Origin: Pseudomonadota bacterium
GTDB taxonomy: Bacteria; Pseudomonadota; Gammaproteobacteria; Legionellales; Legionellaceae
NCBI GenBank assembly: GCA_021807845.1
Contig: JAKBCM010000020.1
Location: 1 to 14,278 of the forward strand
DNA length: 14,278 nt
Reading direction: 5' to 3'
A model generated the notes under the pieces. The model saw nothing but the letters and a program-made list of their open reading frames with translations, did no database searches and was not told the origin of the DNA. A program made the translations under genes and the position numbers. Positions 6,513-14,278 of this stretch are shown piece by piece. Positions within the stretch are counted from its first letter, which is position 1. The number at the start of each line of letters is the position of its first letter.

Positions 6513-7515
6513 TGATAAAATCAAAGCCGGCGAGCGTAAAACCATCTTTTTACCCATGCCTAAATTATATGACTGGACACCCATCAGCTTACCTATTCAT
6601 GTGATTTGTGGTAAAGACGAAGGACCTTCCCTGTGTATCACAGCCGCCATTCATGGCGATGAGATCAATGGCGTTGAAATCATCAGGCGATTTTTGAAAA
6701 AGAAAGGGATCAGAAGAATCAAAGGAAACATCATTGCTATCCCCATTGTTAATGTTTACGGTTTTTTATATCAACAGCGCTATTTGATAGATAGAAGAGA
6801 TTTAAATCGCTCGTTCCCTGGCAGTCCTAAAGGATCGCTTTCTTCTATTCTTGCTGACATCATCAGTCAACAAATATTATCTCAATGTACGCATGTTATT
6901 GATTTACACACCGGTTCAAATCATCGTTTTAACTTACCTCAAATCAGAGCAAACCTTGATTTACCGGGCATTGAAGAGTTAGCTCTTTCTTTTAATGTGC
7001 CAGTGATTCTGCACTCCACGTTTAGAGATGGTTCTATGCGAGAATATGCCAATGAACAAGGGATCCCTTTTCTATTATATGAAGGAGGAGAGGCTCTCCG
7101 TTTTGATGAATTATCCATCAGAACAGGCATCAATGGTATTTTAAGCGTGATGATGGCCTTAAAAATGATTCCACAAAGCCAATATCATATTAAAAAATTT
7201 ACCCCCACCATTTCGAGAGACAGTTATTGGATAAGAGCCCCCATCAGCGGAATTGTTAGACCCATCAAAAAAGCAGGCAACAGAATCAGCAAAGGGCAAA
7301 TCATTGCCATCATTGCCAACCCGAATAGCCAAGAAGAATACAAATTAAGGACACCGATTTCGGGCATTATTATTGGCGACAATATGCTGCCTTTGGTCCA
7401 TGCAGGGCAAGCATTGTTTCATATCGCAAGCTTTAGTAAATTGAATGTCGTTGAAGAACAGTTGGAGAATATTCAAGAAGCTTATAAATTAGCTGATGAT
7501 GAATTAATCTTTTAG
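6484..7515 (+). CDS. succinylglutamate desuccinylase/aspartoacylase-family zinc hydrolase
   Basis: A 343-residue protein of the AstE/AspA branch of the M14 zinc carboxypeptidase fold. Members remove an acyl group from an N-acylated amino acid or similar amide. The zinc ligands H57 and E60 (AAIHGDEINGVE) and H142 (DLHTG) are visible, as is the substrate-binding Arg region RRDLNRSFPGS (104-114) and a likely catalytic glutamate E200 in LYEGGE. The C-terminal part (about 250-314) carries two similar half-motifs, APISGIVRPI and TPISGIIIGD, as in a lipoyl/biotinyl-like barrel sandwich. The ATG at 6484 has GGAG 6 nt upstream and lies within the end of rnt. The exact substrate is not deducible: it is not linked to arginine-succinyltransferase genes here, so AstE proper is unlikely. 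Confidence 0.88.
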   Translation: MRKTRIVIGDDKIKAGERKTIFLPMPKLYDWTPISLPIHVICGKDEGPSLCITAAIHGDEINGVEIIRRFLKKKGIRRIKGNIIAIPIVNVYGFLYQQRYLIDRRDLNRSFPGSPKGSLSSILADIISQQILSQCTHVIDLHTGSNHRFNLPQIRANLDLPGIEELALSFNVPVILHSTFRDGSMREYANEQGIPFLLYEGGEALRFDELSIRTGINGILSVMMALKMIPQSQYHIKKFTPTISRDSYWIRAPISGIVRPIKKAGNRISKGQIIAIIANPNSQEEYKLRTPISGIIIGDNMLPLVHAGQALFHIASFSKLNVVEEQLENIQEAYKLADDELIF

Positions 7516-7530
7516 ATTGTAAGTAGAATC

Positions 7531-9171
7531 TCAGTGTCGATTGAGATGCGTTCGTCGCTCTTGCATGGTTTCAATGCTGTTGATCACAGATTGGCGACAT
7601 ATTTCATGCATGATGGGAATAGCATCCAAAGCCACGCCCTTGTAGATTGCATGAGCAATCATAAAACTATCTTGCCAAATTTTTTCATTTTTACGCGCAG
7701 AAGCCTTCATCCACAAAGCTATCCATAAAAAATGAAACAGCCATCTCTGACGTTTTTGCTCCATTTCATTGGCAAATACGGCCTTCATGGCTTCTTCAAT
7801 CCGACACACTTTCACCCCATCAATAAAACTCGAATTCTGATTGACTAATTTATCGATATAGGCATTTTCTACGTACCAAGTTTCAGTAAAACGCTTATTT
7901 TTAGGCCATGTTTTTGAACGTTTGAATGAAGCATTGATGCTTTCTTGGGTAAATGGGCTGATTTGTATAGCAAGCTCTTCGAGTAAGTGATCCAGTTCCA
8001 AGTGCGACGGGCGCCACTCTAACCCTAATGCTTCTTGTATTTCTAATAAGTGCAAATCAGGCATGTGGCCTTCATCAATAGACCAGGCCAGAAAATGCTC
8101 TGTTAACTTATTTAAATACTCTAAATCCACTTCTCGTAACATCACGCTATCTTCAAAGGCTTCATCAATATAACGTTTGATGTCTTTTGCTAAAATGACG
8201 GGCGTCATCCACGCATCTTTGATCCCAACGCCCTGTTTAAACAATAGACCACATAGTCGGTGCTTCCTTGCTGTCTTGATATGAATAAAGATCCCTTGCG
8301 CGCCACTGCCATCTACTTCACTCGCTTGAATGTGAATCTTAGGTTTATTGATATCAAGATGATAGACCACGCCTTTTTTTCTCTGCTCTCTGATCCATCG
8401 GTCAAACTGGTCATGATACGCCTTCGGATACCAATATTTGATGGCTTTTAAACGCGAAAGCGAAACAGGACTTAATATGATGGTATCCATCAACGTCTCA
8501 AACGTTGCTAACACAACCTCTCGCACTTCAAAATTCGGGTGCAACAATGTCAATAAAGCAATCTCTTGCCCTTCTGCAATACTATATAAATCAATCACCA
8601 AATCAGTAAAAAAATCAGCAGGCATTGCATAGCTTTGTGCAAAGAAATTTTCTGCAATGTCATACTCGGATAAATCAGATAATTCCAAAATGAGTTCACG
8701 CATTGAATTTAAATGAGAAGCCTCGTCATCAGGGGTCATATCATCTTCCTGTGACGCCACCAGAAAATAGGCCTCTTTTAATTCTTTAGACAACTCGACA
8801 TGAACTTCGTAAAACGCATTTAAAATGGGTAACCAAAAACTTAAAGAGTGTTTGAGGCTTGCAATCGCTTGAGCCAAAGACGACATCAGTTGTGACAGAT
8901 TTTTTTCAGCACTCTTATTACCGCCCTCAGCTGCAACTTGCAATTGAGCCACACAGATATCAAGCGCAAAGACAGTGGCCGAATAATAGTCCTTCTGTTC
9001 ATCTACGGCATTTTCATCCAGATCATTAATCAAGGTTACCAATTGTAGAGCCAATTCTGGATCGTCTAAAAAGAGAGAGTAATGCTCTGAGGAAGGATCT
9101 TCATTTTTTTCAAACAAAATAGCTATTTCGGCTATCCATTGTTTCAAATGTTCGGAAGGATTATGAGTCAT
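7531..9171 (-). CDS. hypothetical protein, 546 residues
   Basis: I do not recognise this family. The protein is soluble, with no signal peptide or convincing membrane segment. It is mostly alpha-helical and acidic in its first 230 residues. A stretch around 205-230 (LLTLLHPNFEVREVVLATFE) resembles a HEAT-type repeat. Residues about 266-330 look like a small beta-rich domain (VVYHLDINKPKIHIQAS, then GIFIHIKTARKHRLCGLLF). The C-terminal part is Trp-rich and basic (about 415-500). No catalytic motif was seen. Its ATG overlaps the TGA of the thioesterase gene by four bases (ATGA), so translation is probably coupled, and it shares an operon with tex. A role near RNA or ribosome metabolism would fit the neighbour but is speculation. 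It converges with the zinc hydrolase gene across a 15-bp gap. Confidence 0.85.
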   Translation of the reverse strand: MTHNPSEHLKQWIAEIAILFEKNEDPSSEHYSLFLDDPELALQLVTLINDLDENAVDEQKDYYSATVFALDICVAQLQVAAEGGNKSAEKNLSQLMSSLAQAIASLKHSLSFWLPILNAFYEVHVELSKELKEAYFLVASQEDDMTPDDEASHLNSMRELILELSDLSEYDIAENFFAQSYAMPADFFTDLVIDLYSIAEGQEIALLTLLHPNFEVREVVLATFETLMDTIILSPVSLSRLKAIKYWYPKAYHDQFDRWIREQRKKGVVYHLDINKPKIHIQASEVDGSGAQGIFIHIKTARKHRLCGLLFKQGVGIKDAWMTPVILAKDIKRYIDEAFEDSVMLREVDLEYLNKLTEHFLAWSIDEGHMPDLHLLEIQEALGLEWRPSHLELDHLLEELAIQISPFTQESINASFKRSKTWPKNKRFTETWYVENAYIDKLVNQNSSFIDGVKVCRIEEAMKAVFANEMEQKRQRWLFHFLWIALWMKASARKNEKIWQDSFMIAHAIYKGVALDAIPIMHEICRQSVINSIETMQERRTHLNRH

Positions 9172-9548
9172 TTTGATTTTGGGATCTGTCGTGGGCGTCC
9201 TTGATCATCAATCGCTACAAATACAAAAATGCCTTCTGTCACACAATATTTTTCTCCTGTGGCTAAAATTTCGGTCCATGCTTCCACTGCAATGGTCATT
9301 GAAGAATTTCCTAGCTTTTTTAACTCTACATGGCAACTCACCATATCTCCTACATGAACAGGCTTTAAAAACGTCATGGAATGAATTGAGATAGTGGCCG
9401 CGCGTCCCTTGGATATTTTCTTAGCCAATACACCTGCTGCCAAATCCATTTGAGAAACCAACCAGCCACCGAAAATATCGCCATTGGCATTTGTATCTTG
9501 CGGCATGGCCAAGGTTTGGATAGTGACTTCACTATTGTTCAAAGTCAT
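9168..9548 (-). CDS. yciA: YciA-type acyl-CoA thioesterase (hotdog fold)
   Basis: A 126-residue hotdog-fold thioesterase that hydrolyses acyl-CoA to free acid and CoA in the cytosol. The diagnostic stretch TLAMPQDTNANGDIFGGWL (12-30) is nearly that of E. coli YciA and contains the catalytic aspartate in NGDIFGGW. It is followed by MTFLKPVHVGD (58-68) and EGIFVFVAIDDQGRPR (105-120). The length fits the family (about 130). Its ATG (9546-9548) shares one base with the TAA of tex (TAATG), and its TGA overlaps the next start, so it sits in the middle of a tightly coupled three-gene unit. The physiological acyl-CoA substrate is unknown; E. coli YciA is broad in range. Confidence 0.95.
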   Translation of the reverse strand: MTLNNSEVTIQTLAMPQDTNANGDIFGGWLVSQMDLAAGVLAKKISKGRAATISIHSMTFLKPVHVGDMVSCHVELKKLGNSSMTIAVEAWTEILATGEKYCVTEGIFVFVAIDDQGRPRQIPKSK

Positions 9549-11908
9549 TACTTACTCCGTTTCAGTTTAGATAAAGCATCAGCCATAGCGGTATTAAATA
9601 TGCTTGTTTTGGGAGTCGCAGAAGATTTTTGTTTCGGCTCTATTTTTTTGTGCTGTTGATGCTTAGATGAGGACTTGGTTTTAGGCACGATTTGTGGCTT
9701 TTCTATCCTTTTTGAAGGGACGGGTGCTTGCTTCTCATCAAGACGCATGCTAAGTCCAATTCGTCGGCGAGTGAGATCGATTTCTACCACCTTTACAGTG
9801 ACAATATCACCCGCTTTGACAATTTGATGCGGATCTTTAATAAACCGATGGGTTAAGGAAGAAATATGTACCAAGCCGTCTTGGTGCACGCCAATGTCAA
9901 CAAAAGCACCGAAATTGGTCACATTGCTGACGACACCTTCAAGAATCATGCCCTCTTGTAAGTGACTGATGTCTTCTATTCCTTCTTTAAACGTCGCCGT
10001 TTTAAATTGAGGACGCGGATCACGCCCTGGTTTTTCTAACTCTTGTAAAATATCACACACCGTGGGTAAACCATATTGCTCATCCACATAATCTGCGCGG
10101 TTAATGCCTTGTAATAATTCTCGATTACCAATCGCTCGTCGAATATCCACTTGCTGATCAGCCAATATCTTCTCAACCAAAGGATAAGACTCTGGATGCA
10201 CACCTGAGGCATCTAAAGGGTTTTCTCCATTCATGATCCGCAAAAATCCAGCCGCTTGTTGAAACGCTTTTTCCCCCATACGATTGACATTTTTTAATTG
10301 TTCACGATTTTGGAAAGCCCCATGCTGACTACGATACTCAACTAAATTCTTAGCAAGCGATTCATTCAGTCCTGAGATGTGGGTTAATAGAGAAACAGAG
10401 GCTGTGTTCACATCAACACCAACCGCATTCACACAATCTTCGACCACACCCTGCAAACTCCGAGCCAATCTAGCCTGATTCACATCATGTTGATATTGTC
10501 CAACTCCAATGGACTTAGGCTCAATCTTGACCAACTCTGCCAAAGGATCTTGCAAACGTCTGGCGATAGAGACTGCACCTCGCAATGACACATCCAAATC
10601 AGGAAATTCATGAGCAGCTAATTCTGATGCAGAATACACAGAAGCTCCGGCTTCACTGACCATCACTTTTGTTAAATGCAAGTCAGGATACATTTTAATC
10701 ATGTCAGCCACTAGCCGCTCTGTTTCACGCGAACCTGTTCCATTACCAATACTGATGAGATTGACGTGATGCTTTGCTGCCAACTTGGCTAAAGTTGCAA
10801 TCGTTTGATGCCATTCATTTTGTGGCGAAAAAGGAAAAACCGTAGTGTAGTCGAGCAATTGGCCCGTCACATCAACCACGACCACTTTCACGCCTGTTCG
10901 AATCCCTGGATCTAACCCAATGGTGATTTTTGGCCCGGCAGGCGCTGCCAGCAACAAATCTTTTAAATTGCAAGTAAACACACGAATGGCCTCTTCATCA
11001 GCAGATTCGCGTAAACGACTCAACAATTCCAACTCTAATTTGGCGAATAATTTTACCTTCCAGGTCAATCGCACCGTTTCCATCAACCAACTATCTGCCG
11101 GATAGTCCTCTCTTCTGATCTGAAAGTGCGAAGCAATGCGCTCTTCACCAAATGAAACATCCTGAGGTAAGGTCAGGGCCAACTTTAAAACCCCTTCCCT
11201 GCGTCCTCGAAACAGCGCAAGCCCTCGATGAGAGGGGATTTTATGAATCGGCTCTTGGTAGGCAAAATAATCCGAAAACTTATTCGCCATTCCTTTTTTA
11301 TCTTTTGCATCATTCTTGACTTTCTCTGAAGTCAAAACGCCATGCTGCCATAAATATTGACGTAGTTCATTTAAGAGCTCTGCATCTTCTGCAAATTGCT
11401 CCATGAGGATTTGACGTGCGCCTTCTAAAGCCTCGTCAATGCTTGTAATCCCTGCCTCATTATTGATAAAAGACTTAGCATATTCTTCAGGAACAACCGT
11501 TTTATCTTGCCACAAGGCTGTAGCCAAAGGTAAAAGTCCCGCCTCTTTTGCTAAGTGGGCTTTGGTTCGACGTTTGGGTCGATAGGGAAGATATAAGTCC
11601 TCAAGACGCGTTTTGGTGTCAGCAGTTAAGATGGCTTGTTCTAATGCTGGAGTGAGTAATTCTTGGTCGCGAATGGATTGTAAAACAACACCTCGGCGTT
11701 CTTCTAATTCACGAAGATAATGCAACCGTTCTTGCAAAAGACGTAAAGCAGTATCATCAAGCCCTGCAGTTGCCTCTTTACGATATCGTGCAATGAAAGG
11801 AACCGTTGCCCCCTCATCCAGAAGGCGAATAGCCACTTCAACCTGCGGAACTTTAACCTTGAGTTCCTTAGCAATGGTTGCCGCTATCGATAACAACTCT
11901 TTTGTCAT
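9548..11908 (-). CDS. tex: Tex/YhgF RNA-binding transcription accessory protein
   Basis: Tex is a conserved cytosolic nucleic-acid-binding protein related to eukaryotic Spt6, implicated in transcription and in toxin or stress gene expression in several bacteria. The 786 residues show the expected order: N-terminal helical Tex domain with GATVPFIARYRKEATAGLDD (33-52); YqgF/RNase H-like domain starting TIGLDPGIRTGVKVVVVD (329-346); the conserved KIEPKSIGVGQYQHDV (461-476); helix-hairpin-helix region (about 495-560); and an S1 domain (about 650-722, EGMILEGVVSNVTNFGAFVD...). A basic Lys/Ser/Gln tail (about 724-786) follows, probably adding RNA contacts. ATG at 11908 is preceded by GGGGA at 6 nt. 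It heads the tex-yciA-hypothetical unit. E. coli YhgF has 773 residues, so the length is normal. Confidence 0.97.
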   Translation of the reverse strand: MTKELLSIAATIAKELKVKVPQVEVAIRLLDEGATVPFIARYRKEATAGLDDTALRLLQERLHYLRELEERRGVVLQSIRDQELLTPALEQAILTADTKTRLEDLYLPYRPKRRTKAHLAKEAGLLPLATALWQDKTVVPEEYAKSFINNEAGITSIDEALEGARQILMEQFAEDAELLNELRQYLWQHGVLTSEKVKNDAKDKKGMANKFSDYFAYQEPIHKIPSHRGLALFRGRREGVLKLALTLPQDVSFGEERIASHFQIRREDYPADSWLMETVRLTWKVKLFAKLELELLSRLRESADEEAIRVFTCNLKDLLLAAPAGPKITIGLDPGIRTGVKVVVVDVTGQLLDYTTVFPFSPQNEWHQTIATLAKLAAKHHVNLISIGNGTGSRETERLVADMIKMYPDLHLTKVMVSEAGASVYSASELAAHEFPDLDVSLRGAVSIARRLQDPLAELVKIEPKSIGVGQYQHDVNQARLARSLQGVVEDCVNAVGVDVNTASVSLLTHISGLNESLAKNLVEYRSQHGAFQNREQLKNVNRMGEKAFQQAAGFLRIMNGENPLDASGVHPESYPLVEKILADQQVDIRRAIGNRELLQGINRADYVDEQYGLPTVCDILQELEKPGRDPRPQFKTATFKEGIEDISHLQEGMILEGVVSNVTNFGAFVDIGVHQDGLVHISSLTHRFIKDPHQIVKAGDIVTVKVVEIDLTRRRIGLSMRLDEKQAPVPSKRIEKPQIVPKTKSSSKHQQHKKIEPKQKSSATPKTSIFNTAMADALSKLKRSK

Positions 11909-11942
11909 TCAGATCCCCGTAAAACTAAAAAAAAACGTGCTC

Positions 11943-11948
11943 ATTATA
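11943..11948 (-). promoter_or_regulatory. candidate -10 box for tex
   Basis: On the minus strand this is a perfect TATAAT, 35 bp before the tex ATG, in an AT-rich gap. No good -35 match sits at 16-18 bp spacing (GTTAAA at 16 bp is the best). It would drive the three-gene tex unit. Confidence 0.4.
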
Positions 11949-11997
11949 TCTCTATTTCTTATCATTTAACCATTATCTTCTTCTGGGAATGAAAGAG

Positions 11998-12153
11998 TTA
12001 TTTTCCGGGCCAAATCATTGGGTTTTCTGCAATATGATCAAAGGTATGGGCCATGTCATGCACAAAAGTGAGCTCTTGTGCGGACGATTCAGCATAGCTG
12101 GCTGAACTCAGCATAAAAAAGAGCAGCAAATATTCAAAAAAAGTGTTCTTCAT
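11998..12153 (-). CDS. possible small exported peptide, 51 residues
   Basis: The frame begins MKNTFFEYLLLFFMLSSASYA, a clean signal peptide with a Lys, a hydrophobic core and an SYA cleavage site. About 30 mature residues follow, with three histidines and several acidic residues (TFVHDMAHTFDHIAENP), ending IWPGK. No family is recognised. The signal peptide makes chance coding less likely. Against it, no clear Shine-Dalgarno precedes the ATG at 12153, and a longer in-frame start at 12285 would run into glmS. It lies between glmS and tex on the same strand. The histidines could bind metal, but this is only a guess. Confidence 0.5.
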   Translation of the reverse strand: MKNTFFEYLLLFFMLSSASYAESSAQELTFVHDMAHTFDHIAENPMIWPGK

Positions 12154-12165
12154 CAGTAAAATTGC

Positions 12166-12194
12166 AAAAAAAAGAAACAAAATATCATATTTTG
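12166..12194 (-). terminator. AT-rich hairpin and T tract, possible glmS terminator
   Basis: CAAAATAT (12178-12185) and ATATTTTG (12187-12194) are perfect inverted repeats around one base. On the minus strand they are followed by TTTC and a run of eight T. The position, 45 bp after the glmS stop codon, suits a terminator, but the stem has only one G-C pair and a one-base centre, so it would be weak. Equally it could be an operator for the small exported peptide gene just downstream. Confidence 0.4.
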
Positions 12195-12238
12195 AATTTT
12201 TTGTGAATGAGAGCAATGATATGAGGAGAAAGAAGCCC

Positions 12239-14053
12239 CTATTCAACCGTGACCGATTTCGCAAGATTCCGAGGTTGATCAACATCCGTCCCTTTCGCTA
12301 CAGCCACATGGTAGGCCAATAATTGCAAAGGAATAGTGTATACAATGGGGGCTATCCAATGGCCACAGCTGGGCACCTTAATTAAATAGGCGCCGTTATC
12401 AGGCCAGACTTCTGCATCATCAACAAACACAAATAGCTGCCCTCCGCGAGCGCTGACTTCATGTAAATTCGATTTTAATTTATCCAGTAGCTCATCATTG
12501 GGAGCCACAGCAACCACAGGCATATCACTATCCACCAAGGCAAGTGGGCCATGTTTTAATTCTCCTGCGGGATAGGCTTCTGCATGAATATAAGAGATTT
12601 CTTTTAATTTTAAAGCACCCTCCAGGGCCACTGGATATTGCACACCTCGTCCTAGGAACAAAGCATGGGCTTTATTGACAAATCGTGTGGCCAACGTTTC
12701 GATGCTGGGATTGATTTTTAAGAATCGCTCACATAAAGCGGGTAATTGTTGCAACTCTGTCAATACCTCTTCAGCGCGGCTATCGTGACAGAAAGCGGCA
12801 GCCAGCATCAAAAAAGCAGCCAACTGGGTCGTGAATGCTTTGGTTGAAGCCACTCCAATCTCAATGCCTGCTCTGGTTAAAAACACACACTCTGACTCAC
12901 GGACTAAGCTACTGGTCGCCACATTACAAATCGCAAGGCTAGATAAATAATTCATCTTTCGGGCTTTAAATAAAGCCGCGAGCGTATCTGCCGTTTCTCC
13001 AGATTGAGAGACGGCAATAAATAAAACTTGATCTCCCACCACCACATCGCGATAGCGGTACTCGCTGGCTATCTCTACTTGCGTAGGAATGCCCGCCAAA
13101 GACTCGAGCCAATACTTAGCAACCATACCTGCATGATAACTCGTGCCACAGGCAACAATATGAATTTGTTTTACTTCTGGAAAAATAGCACTGGCTCGCT
13201 CACCAAAGCTTGCTCGCAACACCTCCAAACTCGTGATACGCCCTTCTAAGGTATCAGCAATCACTTTGGTTTGTTCAAATATTTCTTTTAACATGAAGTG
13301 ACGATAAGGCCCTTTGCTCACAGATTGACCATCATCATTTAAAGGAATGGCCTGGCGCGTGACGCGTGTGTTATGCACATCAAATAGTTCCACACATTTT
13401 GCCGTCAAAAAGGCACTATCGCCTTCCTCTAAATAAATGACCGATTGGGCAAAAGAACGCAATGCAAGCGCATCGGATGCAATAAAATGCTCATCAATGC
13501 CAAGACCAATGACCAATGGACTGCCTTTACGAATCGCCACCAACTCATTGGGATGTTGTTGATGGATGACACCCAAAGAAAAAGCGCCTTCCATTTGTGC
13601 TGCTGTGGCTTGCACGGCATGTAATAAAGATTTGTCTTGTTGGTAATGATAATGGATGAGATGTGCTGCTACTTCTGTGTCTGTTTCTGAGGTGAATACA
13701 TAGCCCAATTCTTTCAGGTAATGACGAAGTTCTTCGTGATTTTCAATGATGCCATTATGAACCACGGCCACTTCACCATTAGAAAGGTGTGGATGAGCAT
13801 TGGCTTCACAAGGTTTCCCATGGGTTGCCCAGCGCGTATGTGCAATGCCAGTGTGCCCTGCAACAGAAGTTTCTGTCATCGCATCAGCTAAAGCTTGAAC
13901 TTTACCCTGAATTCGCAACCGCTTCAGATGAGCACGACCATCAATAACAGCAATACCTGCAGAGTCATAACCACGATATTCTAACCGGCGCAAACCTTCT
14001 AATAACACCTTGCTGATATCGCGATGTGATACAGCTCCCATGATCCCACACAT
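12239..14053 (-). CDS. glmS: glutamine-fructose-6-phosphate aminotransferase (isomerizing)
   Basis: GlmS makes glucosamine-6-phosphate from fructose-6-phosphate and glutamine, the first step toward UDP-GlcNAc for peptidoglycan and LPS. The 604 residues (609 in E. coli) hold both halves. The Ntn glutaminase has nucleophile C2 (MCGIMGAVSH), TRWATHGKP (73-81), HNG (99-101) and D125 in SETDTE. The isomerase has two SIS domains, with CGTSYHAG (302-309), SQSGETADT (349-357), ASTKAFTTQ (402-410), the catalytic stretch EGALKLKEISYIHAEAYPAG with E485, H501 in LKHGPL, and C-terminal K599 in LAKSVTVE. ATG at 14053 has GGGGAG with 8 nt spacing. glmU does not directly precede it here; a transposase end does. 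No glmS ribozyme or riboswitch is seen in the leader. Confidence 0.97.
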   Translation of the reverse strand: MCGIMGAVSHRDISKVLLEGLRRLEYRGYDSAGIAVIDGRAHLKRLRIQGKVQALADAMTETSVAGHTGIAHTRWATHGKPCEANAHPHLSNGEVAVVHNGIIENHEELRHYLKELGYVFTSETDTEVAAHLIHYHYQQDKSLLHAVQATAAQMEGAFSLGVIHQQHPNELVAIRKGSPLVIGLGIDEHFIASDALALRSFAQSVIYLEEGDSAFLTAKCVELFDVHNTRVTRQAIPLNDDGQSVSKGPYRHFMLKEIFEQTKVIADTLEGRITSLEVLRASFGERASAIFPEVKQIHIVACGTSYHAGMVAKYWLESLAGIPTQVEIASEYRYRDVVVGDQVLFIAVSQSGETADTLAALFKARKMNYLSSLAICNVATSSLVRESECVFLTRAGIEIGVASTKAFTTQLAAFLMLAAAFCHDSRAEEVLTELQQLPALCERFLKINPSIETLATRFVNKAHALFLGRGVQYPVALEGALKLKEISYIHAEAYPAGELKHGPLALVDSDMPVVAVAPNDELLDKLKSNLHEVSARGGQLFVFVDDAEVWPDNGAYLIKVPSCGHWIAPIVYTIPLQLLAYHVAVAKGTDVDQPRNLAKSVTVE

Positions 14054-14178
14054 AATGAACTCCCCAGTGTTTACTTATATTTTAGGTGGCCGTGCAACAA
14101 TAGCAAATAGAAATCGACTCGTCATTATTTTTAAAAACAGAGGAGCCATTTATTTTTGTATAGTAAGAAGCCGTTTGG
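14054..14178. other. glmS leader and promoter region, possible IS end
   Basis: On the minus strand an AT-rich stretch, AAAATATAAG, about 25-30 bp before the glmS ATG offers a possible -10 (TATAAG), with TTGTTG 15 bp upstream as a poor -35. The outer edge of the insertion sequence must fall here between the transposase stop and glmS. GGAGCC (14142-14147) could be part of a terminal repeat, but the other IS end is outside the window, so the boundary cannot be set. Confidence 0.35.
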
Positions 14179-14278
14179 TTAAACATTAGCAATCGCGCCC
14201 AGAGTGATTTTCATCATTGCAATTCTGATAAAATTTTCCGCACGCTCCGTTAGTACCTCAAAATCTTTAGAAAGACGT
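14179..14278 (-). mobile_element. 3' end of an IS5-family transposase gene (partial)
   Basis: On the minus strand the frame entering from the right edge reads RLSKDFEVLTERAENFIRIA and continues for 12 more residues to TAA at 14179-14181. R-L-S-K-D-F/Y-E-x-x-T-E-x-x-E-x-x-I-x-I-A-M is the usual C-terminal pattern of IS5-family DDE transposases. The final residues (MMKITLGAIANV) lack the Arg pair often seen at this end, which may mean a divergent or decayed copy. Only 33 codons are visible, so intactness cannot be judged. The transposase reads toward glmS on the same strand. Confidence 0.75.

Noticed and set aside
7514..7547. Hairpins between the convergent zinc hydrolase and 546-residue protein genes
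   Set aside because: AGATT/AATCT and ATCTCA/TGAGAT stems are only 5-6 bp, with 8-nt loops and no T tract on either strand, so a bidirectional terminator is not supported.
12154..12285. N-terminal extension of the small exported peptide frame up to 12285
   Set aside because: The extension overlaps the glmS 3' end and would bury the signal peptide. The internal ATG at 12153 gives a normal signal peptide.
14054..14100. glmS ribozyme/riboswitch in the leader
   Set aside because: The leader is short and shows none of the conserved ribozyme core. This element is a feature of Gram-positive glmS genes.

Overview
The window looks like chromosomal DNA of an intracellular or host-associated gammaproteobacterium of the order Legionellales. 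The main evidence is two adjacent genes for Legionella-type major outer membrane proteins (signal peptide MLNxKKTA..., then the GTMGPVCTPGAVTVPCP motif) and one LbtU-type (DUF3573) siderophore porin, families typical of that order. The housekeeping proteins (PyrC, RNase T, Tex, YciA, GlmS) are ordinary gammaproteobacterial orthologues with their active-site residues in place. The DNA is moderately AT-rich. The genus cannot be fixed from this window.

Left part (1-4643): a possible 3' tail of a plus-strand gene and a REP-like hairpin lie at the edge. Then come three minus-strand genes for outer membrane beta-barrels: the LbtU-type porin and two MOMP paralogues. The two MOMP genes each have a sigma70-type promoter with 17-bp spacing, the same Shine-Dalgarno leader and a near-identical intrinsic terminator, so whole transcription units appear to have been duplicated. 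A 378-bp gap between the LbtU and MOMP genes holds a probable lbtU promoter, a perfect 14-bp palindrome and a pair of inverted dRS3-like repeats.

Middle (4820-7515): a plus-strand operon of pyrC (dihydroorotase), rnt (RNase T) and an AspA/AstE-type zinc deacylase. The genes overlap by 14 and 29 nt, so they are probably translationally coupled. It ends 15 bp from a convergent minus-strand operon.

Right part (7531-14278): minus-strand tex, yciA and an unknown 546-residue protein are joined by a TAATG and an ATGA overlap. Upstream is a possible 51-residue exported peptide, then glmS. At the right edge is the C-terminal end of an IS5-type transposase on the same strand.

I found no tRNA, rRNA, CRISPR array, prophage or defence system. 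No clearly new system is visible. The most useful leads are the unknown protein coupled to tex/yciA, the small exported peptide, and the duplicated porin units.
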